64,000 bases of DNA, taken from assembly GCF_017591435.1 (NCBI RefSeq), contig NC_059285.1:26581912-26645911 (forward strand), given 5' to 3'. This DNA comes from Portunus trituberculatus. Taxonomy: Eukaryota > Arthropoda > Malacostraca > Decapoda > Portunidae. The position numbers and the translations under genes were made by a program. The notes below the pieces were generated by a model. The model searched no databases, had not been told where the DNA came from, and saw only the letters and a list, made by a program, of their open reading frames with translations. Shown piece by piece: positions 13,936 to 27,911 of this stretch (within the stretch, counting starts at the first letter, position 1; each line of letters begins with the position of its first letter).

Positions 13936-14385
13936 GGAAGTTATATTGAAGGAGACGCCGCGCGCCTATCCCGCTGTACTAAAAAAGTGAAGCCAGTGGG
14001 CTGAGCTTATAAGGCGGTGAGCGGAGCTAACGATTGCAACTTTTACCCAAAACATTGCCCTTTCCCGTGTTAAGCAATGGAAAATTGCTGCTTTCTTTAT
14101 CATTACTAGAATAAAACTAAGAAAAAATTGATGGTTTAACTTATGTAAACCACATTATAGTTTCATAATTATGTCATGTAGACCTGTTATTAACGGTGTT
14201 CATGCGAAATAGCTATAGTATTGAAAAACATACAGCAGGACGTTTCCGGGTGAAATTATGGCAAAAAGATTACTTTTTCTTGTTTAATGCATGGCAAGGA
14301 ACAAATAGTAAAGTAAAATTTCAGTGATTGAAGCTTTTCCAATGCACAGTGACATGAAATCACACATCATTCTAAATAAAGGTAT

Positions 14386-14457
<72 letters not shown>
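13936..14457 (+). repeat. Dispersed repeat R, copy 2, with (AG)n end
   Basis: About 450 bp strongly similar to 35190-35632: both start GGAAGTTATATTGAAG, share AAGCAATGG, CAGCAGGACGTTTC and CACACATCATTCTAAAT, and end at an AG microsatellite (14388-14457 here). No coding frame. The class is unknown. Confidence 0.88.
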
Positions 14458-14458
<1 letters not shown>

Positions 14459-16003
14459 CAGGTGCAAGCACGGAAGCACAATTTTTGAGAACAATAGGAT
14501 GGACCCAACAAGTCCATAAGCTTTCTGAGGGTTTAGTCCAGCGAGGGCATGGAGAACATCATTACGAAGAATTTTAATTATAGATATGAAATAGTAAGAG
14601 GGAGGGACAAACCCATAATCATCCAAGGTGGAGTTGTGAGCAAAGGTTTGAGAGAAGAGTTCAGCTCTAGAAACAAATGAGATGGCAGTGGTGCCATCAG
14701 GATTAAATAAGAGAGAAAAAAAAATGCAAAAATTAAGTTATTGGAGATGTTTTTGGCAAGATGCCAGAAGTCACAAGGGGAGTTAGAGTTTGAAAGATTT
14801 TGACATTTTCTATTTATGAAGGAGTATTTGGCAAGTTGAAGAACAAACTTGTCATGATTCCGGGCAGAAATATAAAGTGCATGAGATTCAGGAGATGGAA
14901 GACTTAAGTACCTTTTGAGGACAAACTCTCTATCATGTATAACGCGAGAACAGGCTGTGTTAAACCAAGGTTTAGAAGGTTTAGGTTGAGAAAAAGAGGG
15001 AGGAATGTACGCCTTCATGCTAGACACTATCATTTTTTTCATGCGTTTAGCACACAGAGACAGGTCTCTGACACGGAAACAGTAATCATTCTAGAGAAAA
15101 TCAGCATAATACCTCCTCAGGTACCCCCAACTGGCAGTGGAAAAAAACACCAGAGACAGCATCACTTTGGAGGATCTTGAGGAGGGATTGGAGAGATAGG
15201 ACAAGATACAAAAATCAGATTGTGATAGGAGGAGCCCAACAGAGAAGATAAGGTAACAGTAGAAGCAGAATGATTTGAGGTAAGGAAAAAATCAAGAATG
15301 TTGGGTGCATCTCTAATACGGTCAGGAATACTAGTAGCGTGTTGCACCAGTTTTTCTAGGTTATGAAGGATAGCAAAGTTGAAGGTTAGTTCATTAGGAT
15401 GGTCAGTGAAGGGAGAGGAAAGTCAAAGCGGGTGGTGAAAATTGGAATCTCCAAGGATGAAGATCTCCGCAAAAGGATAGAGGGACAGAATGTGCAACAC
15501 TTTGGAAATTAAATAGTCAAATAATTTTCTAGTCAAGAAGAGTTAGGGGAGAGATAGACAGCACAGATAGATTTGGTTAGAGATTGACTATTGACTCGAA
15601 GCAAGATGGTAGATAACTCAGAGGATTCGAGAGCGTGGGCAAGAGGTCAAGTTAAGTCATTGCGTACATAGACGCAACATCCAGCTTTGGAGTGGAAATG
15701 ATGATAGAGAAAGTAGGAAGGAACAGAGTAGAGGCTACTGTCAGTTGCCTCAAATAGCTGTGTTTCGGTGAGGAAAAGATGAGGTTTAGTAGAGGAGAAG
15801 TGGTGTTCTACAGATTGAAATTTAGATCTAAGACAGCGAATATTGCAAAAGTTAATGAATATGTCAAGGGAGGTGTCAAGACATTTTGGATCGCCACCAA
15901 GAGAGCAATCCGACCTGAGGACATTCCTGGTCTCCTTCCCAGAAGGGGACTCCGAGGCTGGATTTGGAGATGCCATTATTTAAATAAATTTGACTTTTAA
16001 GTT

Positions 16004-16005
<2 letters not shown>

Positions 16006-16052
<47 letters not shown>
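16006..16052. repeat. (GT)n microsatellite on the left of a SINE
   Basis: Pure GT run adjoining the SINE 3' end. Confidence 0.95.
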
Positions 16053-16053
<1 letters not shown>

Positions 16054-16340
16054 TTCACCTCCTCCTCCTCAGTCGTCTGCTGGTCATCCAGCCAGTCTTC
16101 CCCATTACGGAGCGAGCTCAGAGCTCATAGACCGATCTTCGGGTAGGACTGAGACCACAACACACTCCACACACCGGGAAAGCTAGGCCACAACTCCTCG
16201 AGTTACATCCCATACCTATTCTACTGGTAGGTGAACAGGGGCCACACATTAAGAGGCTTGCCCATTTGCCTCGCCGCCTGCGGGACTCGAACCCGGACCC
16301 TCTCGAGTGTGAGTCGAGCGTGCTAACCACTACACTACGC

Positions 16341-16341
<1 letters not shown>
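16053..16341 (-). mobile_element. tRNA-derived SINE, tRNA-Val(CAC)-like head
   Basis: On the minus strand the head at 16265-16341 has an A box (TAGTGTAGTGGTTAGCACG), an anticodon arm CTCGA/CTCACAC/TCGAG giving anticodon CAC, and a B box GGTTCGAGTCC. The body follows, with CCCCTGTTCACCTACCAGTA and ATGAGCTCTGAGCTCG blocks shared with the SINE at 35.7-36.0 kb. The acceptor stem is not formed, so this is not a tRNA gene. The A and B boxes form the internal Pol III promoter. GT runs lie on both sides. Confidence 0.85.

Positions 16342-16379
<38 letters not shown>
16342..16379. repeat. (GT)19 microsatellite on the right of a SINE
   Basis: Pure GT run abutting the tRNA-like head of the SINE. Confidence 0.95.
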
Positions 16380-16383
<4 letters not shown>

Positions 16384-16599
16384 CTGGTAAGTGCATGTAG
16401 TTTTGAGTGAAGAAGGAGAGTTTTCTTTAGAGGGTAGGCTGTGACTGACCCTTGAGTTGTGAGACACGGGGAAACGTTGAGCGAGATTACAACTAGCTTT
16501 AATGGAGAGTTCACAGCACACGCTGAATTAGTGCTATTAGATCTCGCTGGCATTAGATTATCGCTTCGGTAAGTGTCTATTACCTCCTCCAAGTAAACA

Positions 16600-17790
16600 A
16601 GATTAATGCGTACTTAAGCCTCACTTACAATGTGACCCAGATATTCGGAGTATTTCTGAAACCAGCAGCATTTCTTTAGACTGAGCTTAAGATGTGTGTC
16701 CTGTAACCTGACGAAGACCTCTGATTGCTTCTCCAGCTCCTCAAAGGTCTGGCTGAGGACAATCATATCACCAAAGTAAATCAACGCCTTCAGCTTCATT
16801 CATTTACAATGGAATCCATATATTCGAACTACTTCTGAAACCAGCAGCATTTCTTTGGATTAAGCGTAAGGCGTGTGCCCCTAAATTTAAAGAAGACCTC
16901 TCCCACTGTCTTTCCAGCTCCTGTTCGAAGGTCTGGTGAAAGACGATCGCGTCATCAATATAAATCAACTCTGTCTTCCAGTAGAGTCCTTCCAGCACTC
17001 GTACATAGCTGGTTCATTATAGATACCTTGAATGGCCACAGCCCTTTTCCATAGGAGAAGGTTGTTTTTTCCTGTCGTACCGCCATTTTGATTTGGAAGT
17101 ACTCCAGCGTCGAAAACCATTTGGCACCCAAAAGATAGTCAAAAGTGTCGTTGATCGGTGACAGGGGATAAGAGTTCTTAATGATGATGTGATTGAGGGG
17201 CCAGCTAGTAGTCTACCTAAGGGAAACATCCTTTTCCTCGCCACTATGACAGCAAAAGCCTGTAGGCTCCTGGACTTCTCAATTATCCCTTGCTGCCCTA
17301 ATTCGTCCATCACCTTCTCCATTTCCTGGTGACGAACTGATGCTATCATGTGAGGAGCTTGCTTCACTGGGAGGTGAATTGCTGTATCAATGCAGTACTC
17401 TATCAGATCCATACACGCCAATTACAGGTCTCCGGTGAAAAAGATTTCCGTATTCTCCACTTGATTGATCCATTTAGGGCTCCTCGAGGCACTAGGAACT
17501 TCTGGAAAACCGGTCGCGCAGATGGTCAGGCAGATCATCTTGTCCACCCTTAATGGTCAGCTGCTGCATTTTGAAGTCCGACACATCTGCAGGAGACAAG
17601 ATAATCCATATCTAGAATGCAGGAGACCTCTGTATCAGCCATGTACACGGAGATAGACTCCTCGTTTCCTCCGAGCTGGAACTTCACGTCCACTAGACCT
17701 TTAATTTCTGCACAGTGTATAGTGACCCCGCAAAGTCGATGACTACCCCACATCCGGCAGCGCAGAATACTTTATTGATCTTCCCTTCCA
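16600..17790 (-). pseudogene. Ty3/Gypsy pol fragment G1 (protease end and RT), rearranged
   Basis: Minus-strand order is protease C-terminus (17550-17753: VDVKFQLGGNEESISVY), the region before RT (17017-17421: IHLPVKQAPHMIASVRHQEM, DELGQQGIIEKSRS), then the RT palm LIYIDDAIVFHQTF (about 16900-16970). The palm/thumb segment is present twice: 16805-17000 and 16614-16800 (LIYFGDMIVLSQTF, KYSEYLGHIVSE). The protease DTGS motif is lost to a deletion (DFAGS near 17735). It is closely related to the Gypsy element at 28.1-34.1 kb. Stops and frameshifts are present throughout. Confidence 0.8.
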
Positions 17791-18835
17791 CCTGGGAGCT
17801 GGTAAGATTTACAAGATTACAAGATATAATTCCATAAAAAAACATTATTTTATTTTGCTTGACAATGAGGACTGATACCTTTTGGTATATTTTGCCCTCC
17901 TCTATATAATTCACTATAGTATATAATATTGACGGCTAATGTAGTTAACGTATATATTTTTTTATTAATAGTAGAGCTACCTGGTCTCATTACATGTTAA
18001 TTAGATAATTCTTGATTCTATACCTGTATGTTGGCAAGGAACAGTGACGATCTACCTTCCCTGCCATTTCATTCCATACATGAGTTGCTTTGAATCTAAA
18101 TGTTCTGCCTTGAGGTAGGCGAAGGTTACTTCTTTGTTTGGTTGGATAAGAGTATGTCCTCACTAGTGGTAAACATGACTCTGTGCTGACAGTACCAACT
18201 ATTTTACATATCTATACATTAATTTGGTAACACAATGCATATAAAATTGAGAAAATGGTAGTATTTTAAATTTTCATAAATAATGGAATAGTGTGATCTC
18301 TGGGTTTTGATGATGTGATAACTCGCACTGACCTCTGTTGTAACTTTACAACCTGCTGAATATAATTATCATTTGTTGTTCCCCAAACTTCCACCCCGTA
18401 AATAATATATGGATAAAACAATTGTACAATGTTACTAGAGTTGTGGTGTACAAAAATTTCCTGGCTTTACATAAAATCCCAATGCTTTTTGCAATTCTAT
18501 TTTTTATGTAATTAATGTTGTGATCAAGACAGTCTATTGTCAATTATTACTTCTAAATTTTTTGTTGAATTAACAATTTTTAACTTAACCTGATCGATAT
18601 TAACATTTATTGAATTAGTTTTATCAACTTTACCTTAATTCTTGAAAATCATGTAATGTGTCTTTGAGATATTCAATGAAAATTTATTTGTATGAATCAA
18701 AAGTCATCAACTTTATCAATTCTATATTCATGTGTGTAACCATTTGATCAATATTAGGACCTTTAAGAAATAAATTTGTCGTCTGCAAAAATTATTGGTA
18801 ATAATAGCATTGAAATGCTAAAAATGTCATTAATA

Positions 18836-19645
<810 letters not shown>

Positions 19646-19679
19646 CCCAAAATTGACCCTTGTGGTATTTTATTATTTT

Positions 19680-20715
19680 TTTTTTTTTACGTAGGAAAAA
19701 AAAAGAAAGTTAGAAAAAGGCCCACTTGAGCGCTGGCTCTCCAAAGACTTCAAAAAGTGCCAAAACCGTCAGCCAGAATTAGGGGAGCAAATGCCTCGAT
19801 ACCTCCCTTTTAAAAGAAGACAAGTTGTAGGAATTCGGAAATACAGATGCAGGGAGAGAGTTCCAGAGTTTACCAGTAAAAGGGATGAATGATTGAGCGT
19901 ACTGGTTAACTCTTGCATTAGAGAGTTGGACAGAATAGGGATGAGAGGAAGAAGAAAGCCTTGTGCAGCGTGGCTGCAGGAGGAGGGGAGGCATGCAGTT
20001 AGCAAGATCAGTAGAACAGTTACCATGAAAATAGCGATAAAATATAGAAAGGGATGCAACATTTCGGCGGTGAGAAAGAGACTGAAGACAGTTAGTCAGA
20101 GGGGGGGGAGTTGATGAGACGAAGAGCTTTCGATTCCACCCTATCAAGCAAAGCTGTGTGACTGGAACCCCCCCAAACATGCGAAGAGTACTCCATACAG
20201 GGATGGATAAGGCCCTTATACAGAGTAAGCAGTTGGAGGGCGAGAAAAACTGTCGGAGACGCCTCAGAACACCTAAATTTCATAGAAGCTGTTTTAGCAA
20301 GAGATGAGATGTGAAGTTTCCAGTTAAGATTATGAGCAAAGGACAGACCGAGGATATTCATTGTGGAAGAGGGAGACAGTTGAGTGTCATTGAAGAAGAG
20401 GGGATAGTTGTCTGGAAGGTTGTGTCGAGTTGATAGATGGAAAAATTGAGTTTTTGAGGCATTGAAAACTACTAGATTTTCTCTGCCCCAATCGGAAATC
20501 TTAGAAAGATCGGAAGTCAGGCGTTCTGTGGCGTCCTCGCGTTATCTGTTGATTTCCTGAAGGGTTGGACGTCTCTGAAAGAACGTGGAAAGATGTAGGG
20601 TGGTATCATCAGCGTAGGAGTGGATAGGGCAAGAAGTTTGGTTAAGAAGGTCATTAATGAATAATAGAAAGATAGCGGGTGACAGGACAAAACCCTGAGG
20701 AACACCACTATTAAT
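19680..20715 (-). mobile_element. LINE family A, copy A2 (RT motif B to 3' end)
   Basis: A 5'-truncated copy. It begins at INSGVPQGFVLSP (20690-20715) and continues FLLFINDLLNQTSCPIHSYA and DDTTLHLS (catalytic YADD), LNILGLSFAHNLNWKLHISS, YKGLIHPCMEYSSHVWGGS, and the C-terminus SFIPFTGKLWNSLPASVF. It ends in a poly(A)-type tail (T run on the plus strand, 19670-19690). One frame break lies near 20100. It is inserted into LINE B exactly at the homologous SG-PQG motif. Confidence 0.85.
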
Positions 20716-20854
20716 ACCAGACATAATTCGTAAGGATTCTAATTTTACTTCATTAAATAAAACATACTGATATCTGTTTGTGGAATAACTTTTTGTCCAT
20801 TTATAAGCTATACCTCTTATTCCATACCTTTATCAATTAATCTAATGAAATGCT

Positions 20855-20981
20855 ATGATTAATAGTATCAAATGCTTTTCTGAAGTCAAGAAATACCCTG
20901 AGAACATAATCAGCAGCATCCAATGCTTCTGATATTTTATCAACAATATTAATCAAAGCTAAGTCGGTTCCATGTCCTTCT
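20855..20981. repeat. 127-bp direct repeat, first copy
   Basis: Identical over its whole length to 21245-21371; covers the LINE B RT motif A region. Confidence 0.95.
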
Positions 20982-21244
20982 CTGAAGCCAAATGAATATT
21001 TTCATAAAATATTGTGTAACTTTATAAATTCATTTAATCTCTTATTCATAATTTGTTCCAATATTTTAGAGAAAACACTTAATACTGAAAGCGGCCGATA
21101 TTTATTTATTAGTGTACAGTCACCTCCTTTCAATATGGGAATTACTTAATCATTTTTTTTCCCTATGGAAACACTTCTTGTAAAAATGACTGATTTATAA
21201 TATGCGTCAGAGCTTTTAAAGAAGCCGGATATGAGTTCTTAATA

Positions 21245-21371
21245 ATGATTAATAGTATCAAATGCTTTTCTGAAGTCAAGAAATACCCTGAGAACATAAT
21301 CAGCAGCATCCAATGCTTCTGATATTTTATCAACAATATTAATCAAAGCTAAGTCGGTTCCATGTCCTTCT
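21245..21371. repeat. 127-bp direct repeat, second copy
   Basis: Perfect copy of 20855-20981, offset by 390 bp. Confidence 0.95.
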
Positions 21372-23247
21372 GACATAGACTGTTATACCATCATATCCTG
21401 GGCTCTTTCTCTTTAACAGTTTTATTACACTGGTGATCTCATATTTGTCTGTAGGCTGCAAGAAAATTGAGCTGTGGTTTTGCGCCGGTAAGTATGAGAA
21501 GTAATGTCGATTACAAAAAGATACAGAATCACTGATATTCTTTCCAATATTTACAAAGAAATCATTAAAAGCATTAGCAATAATTTAAGGATTCTCTTCT
21601 ATTTTATCTTTCACAATAATTTTATTTAATTTCATAGTTGTTTTCCTGTTTTTGTTAATAATTTCATGAATTACTTGCCAAGATTTTTTAATGTTTCCTA
21701 TATTGTCTTTTAACTTTTCATCGTAATAGCTACGTTCAGCTTGACGAATTAACTACTGAAGATTTCTTTTGTATAGCTTGTAATTATCTATATTTTCTTT
21801 AGAAGACCTTTTTAACTGTAGCCTGTATAATTTATTTTTTAGTTTTTATTGGTTCTTGCATGGCTGGCGTTAACCATGATTTTCTATGTTTGTAACCTAA
21901 TTTCATTGTAACTATTGGGAATGCCTCGTCATAACATTTTGAGAACTATTATGGAATTTAGTGAATACTTCTTGGCAGTCATTTATATGACAATATCCTC
22001 CCAGTTTACATTATTACAAATTTCAAGAAATTTCTTTATCTTACTCTCATTATAAATTCTCTTTGTTATAGTGTTGTTATTTTTAATGTGACAGTAAGTT
22101 TTTTTAACACAAAATATAGGAAGGTAGTCAGAGATATTTGTGTACAGTACATTATTACTAAATATATTATCAGTGAGGGTAGCTGTAGTACTAGTAATTC
22201 CTGTCGGTTTATTAATCAATGGTAAAAAGGAGAAGCTTATCATAGTATTTATGAAATTTAACGTTGGTAAATGTCTTTCATCTCTAAGCAAAGTAAAGTC
22301 TCCCATGAAATTGTCACATTTTTGTTCCTTATTCACAATATTTAACATTTCATTAAGGGAATCAAGAGAGGGATCAATTGGTGCATCAGGAGGTTTATAG
22401 ACAACTCCACTTATTGTTTTTTTTTTTTTTTTTTGCCTTTTTGTTCTGAGCTACTCAATTCTATAAATAATGATTCAACGATATTATTATTAAATGTTAA
22501 GTCATCTATATTATGAAACACTATCTTCTTTAACATATAACAAAACACCTCCTCCTCTCCTTTCTTTTCTGTATAGATCACTCTGTACATAGCTTTCTAT
22601 GTTTATACAGATTAGTATTTGCTTCATTTATCCACGTTTCAGTGAGGCCAATAACATCAAAGCTAATTTTTAGATTTTGCACATAAGTTATAAGATTATT
22701 TAGATCTTTTGGTACACTGCGAATATTTAAATGTAATAAAGAAAAGTTGTAATGTTCACATATTTCTTCAAATTCTTTATTAAATCTGTTTTCATCAAAA
22801 TATTTACTTGATATATTACTTGACTGTATAAGACTAAAAAAGTGTTAATCTGGGTCAGCATCATCAATAAGTGTTTGTTTCTATATGATTTAATTCCAAT
22901 GGATTGAAAGTAAGAATCTAATTGAATTGAGGTTAGAAGTGGTTCAAAATGTTCATGGAGATATATCGCGAATTCCTCATCACTCACAGTGCGATTAAAA
23001 GGGAAAACACTGGAACTACACCTCTGACACATTCCATGACAACATCTGTCATGAAAAAGGTCTTCGCACAGCTCACACAAAAACACTCTCACCATCCAAG
23101 ACTTCTCTACATTCTCTACAAGACACCAACATAATAATGTTTCAAATGGTGCATTATTATCTTGAGTATAACAACATACTTAGAGTTGATCATCACCCCA
23201 AAAATAGAGTATACAACATTGTAATAGTTCTATTATTATACAAAGTA

Positions 23248-23248
<1 letters not shown>

Positions 23249-23334
<86 letters not shown>
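23249..23334. repeat. (AT)43 microsatellite
   Basis: Pure AT run at the 3' end of LINE copy A3. Confidence 0.96.
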
Positions 23335-23337
<3 letters not shown>

Positions 23338-26300
23338 TTCTCATTTTCTATGTAAGGAAGAGGGCCAGCCAAGTGCATAAAAAAATTAAAAGTAAAGATA
23401 AAAAAAAAAGGGTCCACTTGAGTGCTGGCTCTCTACAAAGAGAAAAAGCTTCAGCAAAAATTAGGTAGCAAATACATTGATACCTCCCCTTACAAGAAGA
23501 CAAGTCGTAGGAAGTTGGAACTACAGATTCAGGGAGGGAGTTCCAGAGTTTACCAGTGAAAGGTATGAATGATTGAGAGTACTGGTTAACTCTGGCGTTA
23601 GTGAGTTGGACAGAATAAGGATAAGAGGAAGAAGAAAGCCTTCTGCAGCGAGGCCGCAGGAGGAGAGAAGGCATGCAGTTAACAAGATTAATAGAACAGT
23701 TAGTATAGAAATAACGATAAAAGATAGAAAGAGATGCAACATTTCGGCGATGAGAAAAAGGCTAAAAACAGTTAGTCAGAGGAGGGAAGTTGATGAGACG
23801 AAAAGCTTTTGATTCCACCCTAACTAGTAAAACTGTTTTACTGGAACCTTCCCAAATGTGGGAAGAGTACTCCATACAGGGGCGGATAAGGCCCTTATAC
23901 AGAGTAAGCAATTGGAAGGAGAGAAAAACTGGCGGAAACGCTGAAGAACGACTAAATTCATAGAAGCTGTTTTAACAAGAGATGAGGTGTGAAGTTTCCA
24001 GTTAATATTATGAGTGAAGGACAGACCGAGGATATTCAGTGTGGAAGAGGGACAATTGAGTGTCATTGAAGAAGAGGGGATAGTTGTCTGAAAGATTGTG
24101 TCGAGTTGATAGATGGAAGAATTGAGTTTTTTGAGGCAATGAAAACTAGATTTTTACTGCCCCAATCGGAAGTCGTTCTGTGGCGTTCCTCTGTGATCTG
24201 TTGACTTCCTGTAGGGCTAGTCGTCTCTGAAAGGATGTGAAAAGATGTAGTGTGGTATCATCAGCGTAGGAGTGGATAGAGAAAGAAGTTTGGTTATGAA
24301 GGTCATTAATGAATAATAGAGAGTGGGTGACAGGACAGAACCCTGAGGAACTCCCCCATTAATAGAATAAGGAGAAGAACAGTGGTAGTCTACCACAGCA
24401 GCAATAGAATGGTCGGAAAGGAAACTTGAGATAAAGATGCAGAGAGAAGAATAGAAGCCGTAGGAGGGTAGTTTTGAAATCATAGCTTTATGCCAGACTC
24501 TATCAAAAGCTTTTGATATGTCTAATGCTACAGCAAAAGTTTCACCGAAATCTCTAAAAGAGGATGACCAATACTCAGTAAGGAAAGCCAGATGATCGCC
24601 AGTAGAGTGACCTTGACGGAAGCCATACTGGCGATCAGATAGAAGATTGTGAAGTGACAGATGTTTGAGAATCTTCCTATTCAGGATAGATTCAAAAACT
24701 TTAGACAAGCAAGAGATTAAAGCTATAGGACGGTATTAGAACGGTCACCCTTTTAGGAACAGGCTGAATGTAGGCAAACTTCCAGCAGGAAGGAAAGGTA
24801 GAAGTCGATAGACAAAGTTGAAAGAGTTTGGCCAGGCAAGGTGCAAGCACGGAAGCACAGTTTTTGAGAACAATAGGAGGGACCCCATCAGGTCCATAAG
24901 CCTTCCGAGGGTTTAGGCCAGCGAGGGCATGGAAAACATCATTACGAAGAATTTTAATTGTAGACATGAAATAGTCAGAGGAGGAGGAGAGGAGGGACAA
25001 GCCCAGAATCATCCAAGGTGGAGTTGTGAGCAAAGGTTTGAGAAGAGTTCAGCTTTAGAGACAGAAGAGTTGGCAGTGGTGCCATCAGGATGAAATAAAG
25101 GAGGGAAAGATGAAGAAGTGAAGTTATTTGAGATGTTTTTGGCTAGATGCCAGAAGTCTCGAGGGAGTTTGAGTTTGAAAGATTTTGACATTTTCTATTT
25201 ATGATGGAGTGTCTGGCAAGTTGAAGAACAGACTTGGCATGATTCCGGGTAGAGATATAAAGTGCTTGAGATTCAGGAGATGGAAGGCTCAAGTACCTTT
25301 TGTGGGCAACTCTCTATCATGTATAGCACGAGAACAGGCTGAGTTAAACCAAGGTTTAGAAAGGTTGAGAAAAGAAAGAATGTACGCCTCCATGCCAGAC
25401 ACTATCACCTCTGTTATGCATTCAGCACAAAGAGATGGGTCTCTGACACGGAAGTAGTAATCATTTCATGGAAAATCAGCATAATACCTCCTCAGGTCCC
25501 TCCAACTGGCAGAGCCAAAACGCGAGAGACACCTTCGCTTTGGGGAATCCTGTGGAGGGATTGGAGAAATTAGGACAATATACAGAAATGAGACTGTAAT
25601 TGGAAGAGCCCAACGGAGATGAAAAGGTGACAGCATAATCAGAAGGATTAGAGTTGAGGAAGAGATCACGAATGTTGGGCGTGTCTCCAAGACGGTCAGG
25701 AATACGAGTAGAGTGTTGCACCAGTTGCTGTAGGTCATGGAGGATAGCAAAGTTAAAGGCTAATGCTGTTGGTGAACATTGAAATGTCCAAGAATGGAAA
25801 TCTCTGAGGAAGGATAGAGAGACAGTATGTTTCTCCACTTTGGAAGTTAAATAGTCGAAGAATTTAATATAGTCAGAAGAGGTAGAGGAGAGATAGACAG
25901 CAAGGATGAATTTAGTTAGAGTGACTATTGTGTCGAAGCCAGTTGGTGGAAAACTCGGAAGATTCAAAAGCGTGGGCATGAGAGCAAGTTAATTAAGTCG
26001 TTGCGTACATAGACACAACATCCAGCTTTGGAACGAAAATGAGAATAGAGAAAGTAGGAGGGAACAGAGAAGGGACTACTGTCAGTTGCCTCAGATAGCT
26101 TTGTTTCGGTGAGGAAAAGAAGATGAGGTTTAGTAGAGAAGAGGTGGTGTTCTACAGATTGAAAATTAGATCTAAGACCGCGAATGTTGCAGAAGTTAAT
26201 GTAGAAAATATTGAGGGAGGTGTCAAGGCATCTGTGGTCGTCACTTTTTGGGGAGTCCGAGACATGGTTTAGAGTACCCATTTTTCTTTCAAATTTTTTT

Positions 26301-26470
26301 TTATTTTTAAGTGAACGGTGTATGTGTGGTAAGTGCATGTAGTTTTGTGGGAAGAAGGAGAGTTGTCTTTAGAGGGCGAGATCACAACTAGCTTTAATGG
26401 ACGGTTCACAGCATCCTCTGAACTAGTGTTATTAGCTATCTCTGGGATTAAATCAGTAATCTTCCTATAA
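23335..26470 (-). mobile_element. LINE family A, copy A3, near full length
   Basis: On the minus strand it runs from a partly preserved 5' leader (26340-26470) through endonuclease (25476-26280), linker (25009-25470), RT (24180-25033) and C-terminus (23440-24066) to a 3' end that meets an (AT)n. About 3.1 kb. Several frameshifts divide the ORF. Confidence 0.88.
23440..26280 (-). pseudogene. LINE family A ORF (endonuclease-RT), copy A3, broken
   Basis: Motifs in order: FYINFCNIRGLRSNFQS, LLFLTETKLSEATD, KAGCCVYVRNDL (endonuclease N-half), then IPDRLGDTPNIRDLFLNSNP. The linker has FKLKLPRDFWHLAKNISN. RT begins LNPRKAYGPDGVPPIVLKN, FPSCWKFAYIQPVPKRV, then SKVFESILNRKILKHLSLHN, QYGFRQGHSTGDHLAFLTE, ALDISKAFDRVWHKA (motif A), NGGVPQGSVLSPTLY (motif B). 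The YADD box region is disrupted. After it come LGLSFTHNINWKLHTSSL and FIPFTGKLWNSLPESV. RT core 24217-24708 is the longest intact piece (163 codons). Confidence 0.85.
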
Positions 26471-26545
26471 GTACAATGAAAAAAAAAAATAAATGAATAA
26501 TAAAAATGAAAAGTTTCAGTTACCCATTATTACGCTACCGTTTTC

Positions 26546-27231
<686 letters not shown>

Positions 27232-27402
27232 ACATCTATTGTTGCATTAATAATGAAATAAAACAAAGGTCTTGGTTCAGCACACAGCATATACCAGGAG
27301 AAGCACTAACTTCCCAAAAGTATTTATAATCTAATCTAAGCCTCACTGCCATTCTGTTGTGCAATGCAGTGTGTCTCCCATAGATGTAAACAGCTCTGGG
27401 AG

Positions 27403-27533
<131 letters not shown>

Positions 27534-27558
27534 AACTAACGTTTCTTTTCTTCCATAG

Positions 27559-27783
27559 GGATCAGAGAAGGTGGAACTTATGTTGCAGAAAGGCCTGCTA
27601 TACACTTTACCAGGGACTTGCAAGGCGGGACTTCTACCTCGTACCTCCTACGTCATCAGTGGCCATGTGGCTGGCTCCAAGCCTTGGGTGTCACTGTGTG
27701 ACTTTGCGTCTCCCATCAGAAATCTGACACCCAAGATGAAGAAGGGATTCAAGCTTCTCTATCAGAATGGCTGTGATTGCCAG
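27559..27783 (+). CDS. TIMP-like metalloproteinase inhibitor, internal exon (NTR domain)
   Basis: A 75-codon exon begins after a strong acceptor (branch-point-like CTAAC at 27536-27540, pyrimidine tract, CCATAG) and ends at CAG/GTGAGT. It encodes the second half of a netrin/TIMP domain: YVISGHVAGSKPWVSLCDF, NLTPKMKKGF, LYQNGCDCQ. Four Cys (C21, C47, C72, C74 of the exon) fit TIMP disulfide positions; the 25-residue C47-C72 spacing agrees with what I recall of vertebrate TIMPs. TIMPs are secreted inhibitors of matrix metalloproteinases. The N-terminal inhibitory CxC wedge must lie in an upstream exon not seen here. It joins in phase to the exon at 39587. Confidence 0.8.
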
Positions 27784-27865
27784 GTGAGTGGAAGCTGATT
27801 TGAATGAAACCTCTTTCAGTTTGCTTCCTCCAATGCCGCAAAAAAAAAAAGAAGAAAAATAAGAA

Positions 27866-27908
<43 letters not shown>

Positions 27909-27911
27909 ATA
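27866..27911. repeat. (AAAT)n microsatellite
   Basis: Nearly perfect AAAT units just inside the intron, followed by degenerate AATA-rich sequence to about 28020. Confidence 0.9.

Larger units (their letters stand above)
14458..16592 (-). mobile_element. LINE family A, copy A1 (5' leader, endonuclease, start of RT)
   Basis: On the minus strand the conserved 5' leader (MEEVIDTYRSDN-type frame) occupies 16381-16592, a SINE plus TG runs follow, then the ORF starts near 15976 (MASPNPASESPSGKETRN). The endonuclease is spread over 15160-15976 in several frames (FINFCNIRCL, FLTETQLFEATD, VYVRNDL, IPDRIRDAPNILD). The linker at 14578-15042 (KPWFNTACSRVIHDRE, FINRKCQNLSNSNSP) leads into LNPQKAYGLVG at the RT start. 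The copy stops abruptly at the (AG)n of repeat R, so the RT core and 3' end are missing. CR1/Jockey-group placement is inferred. Confidence 0.85.
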
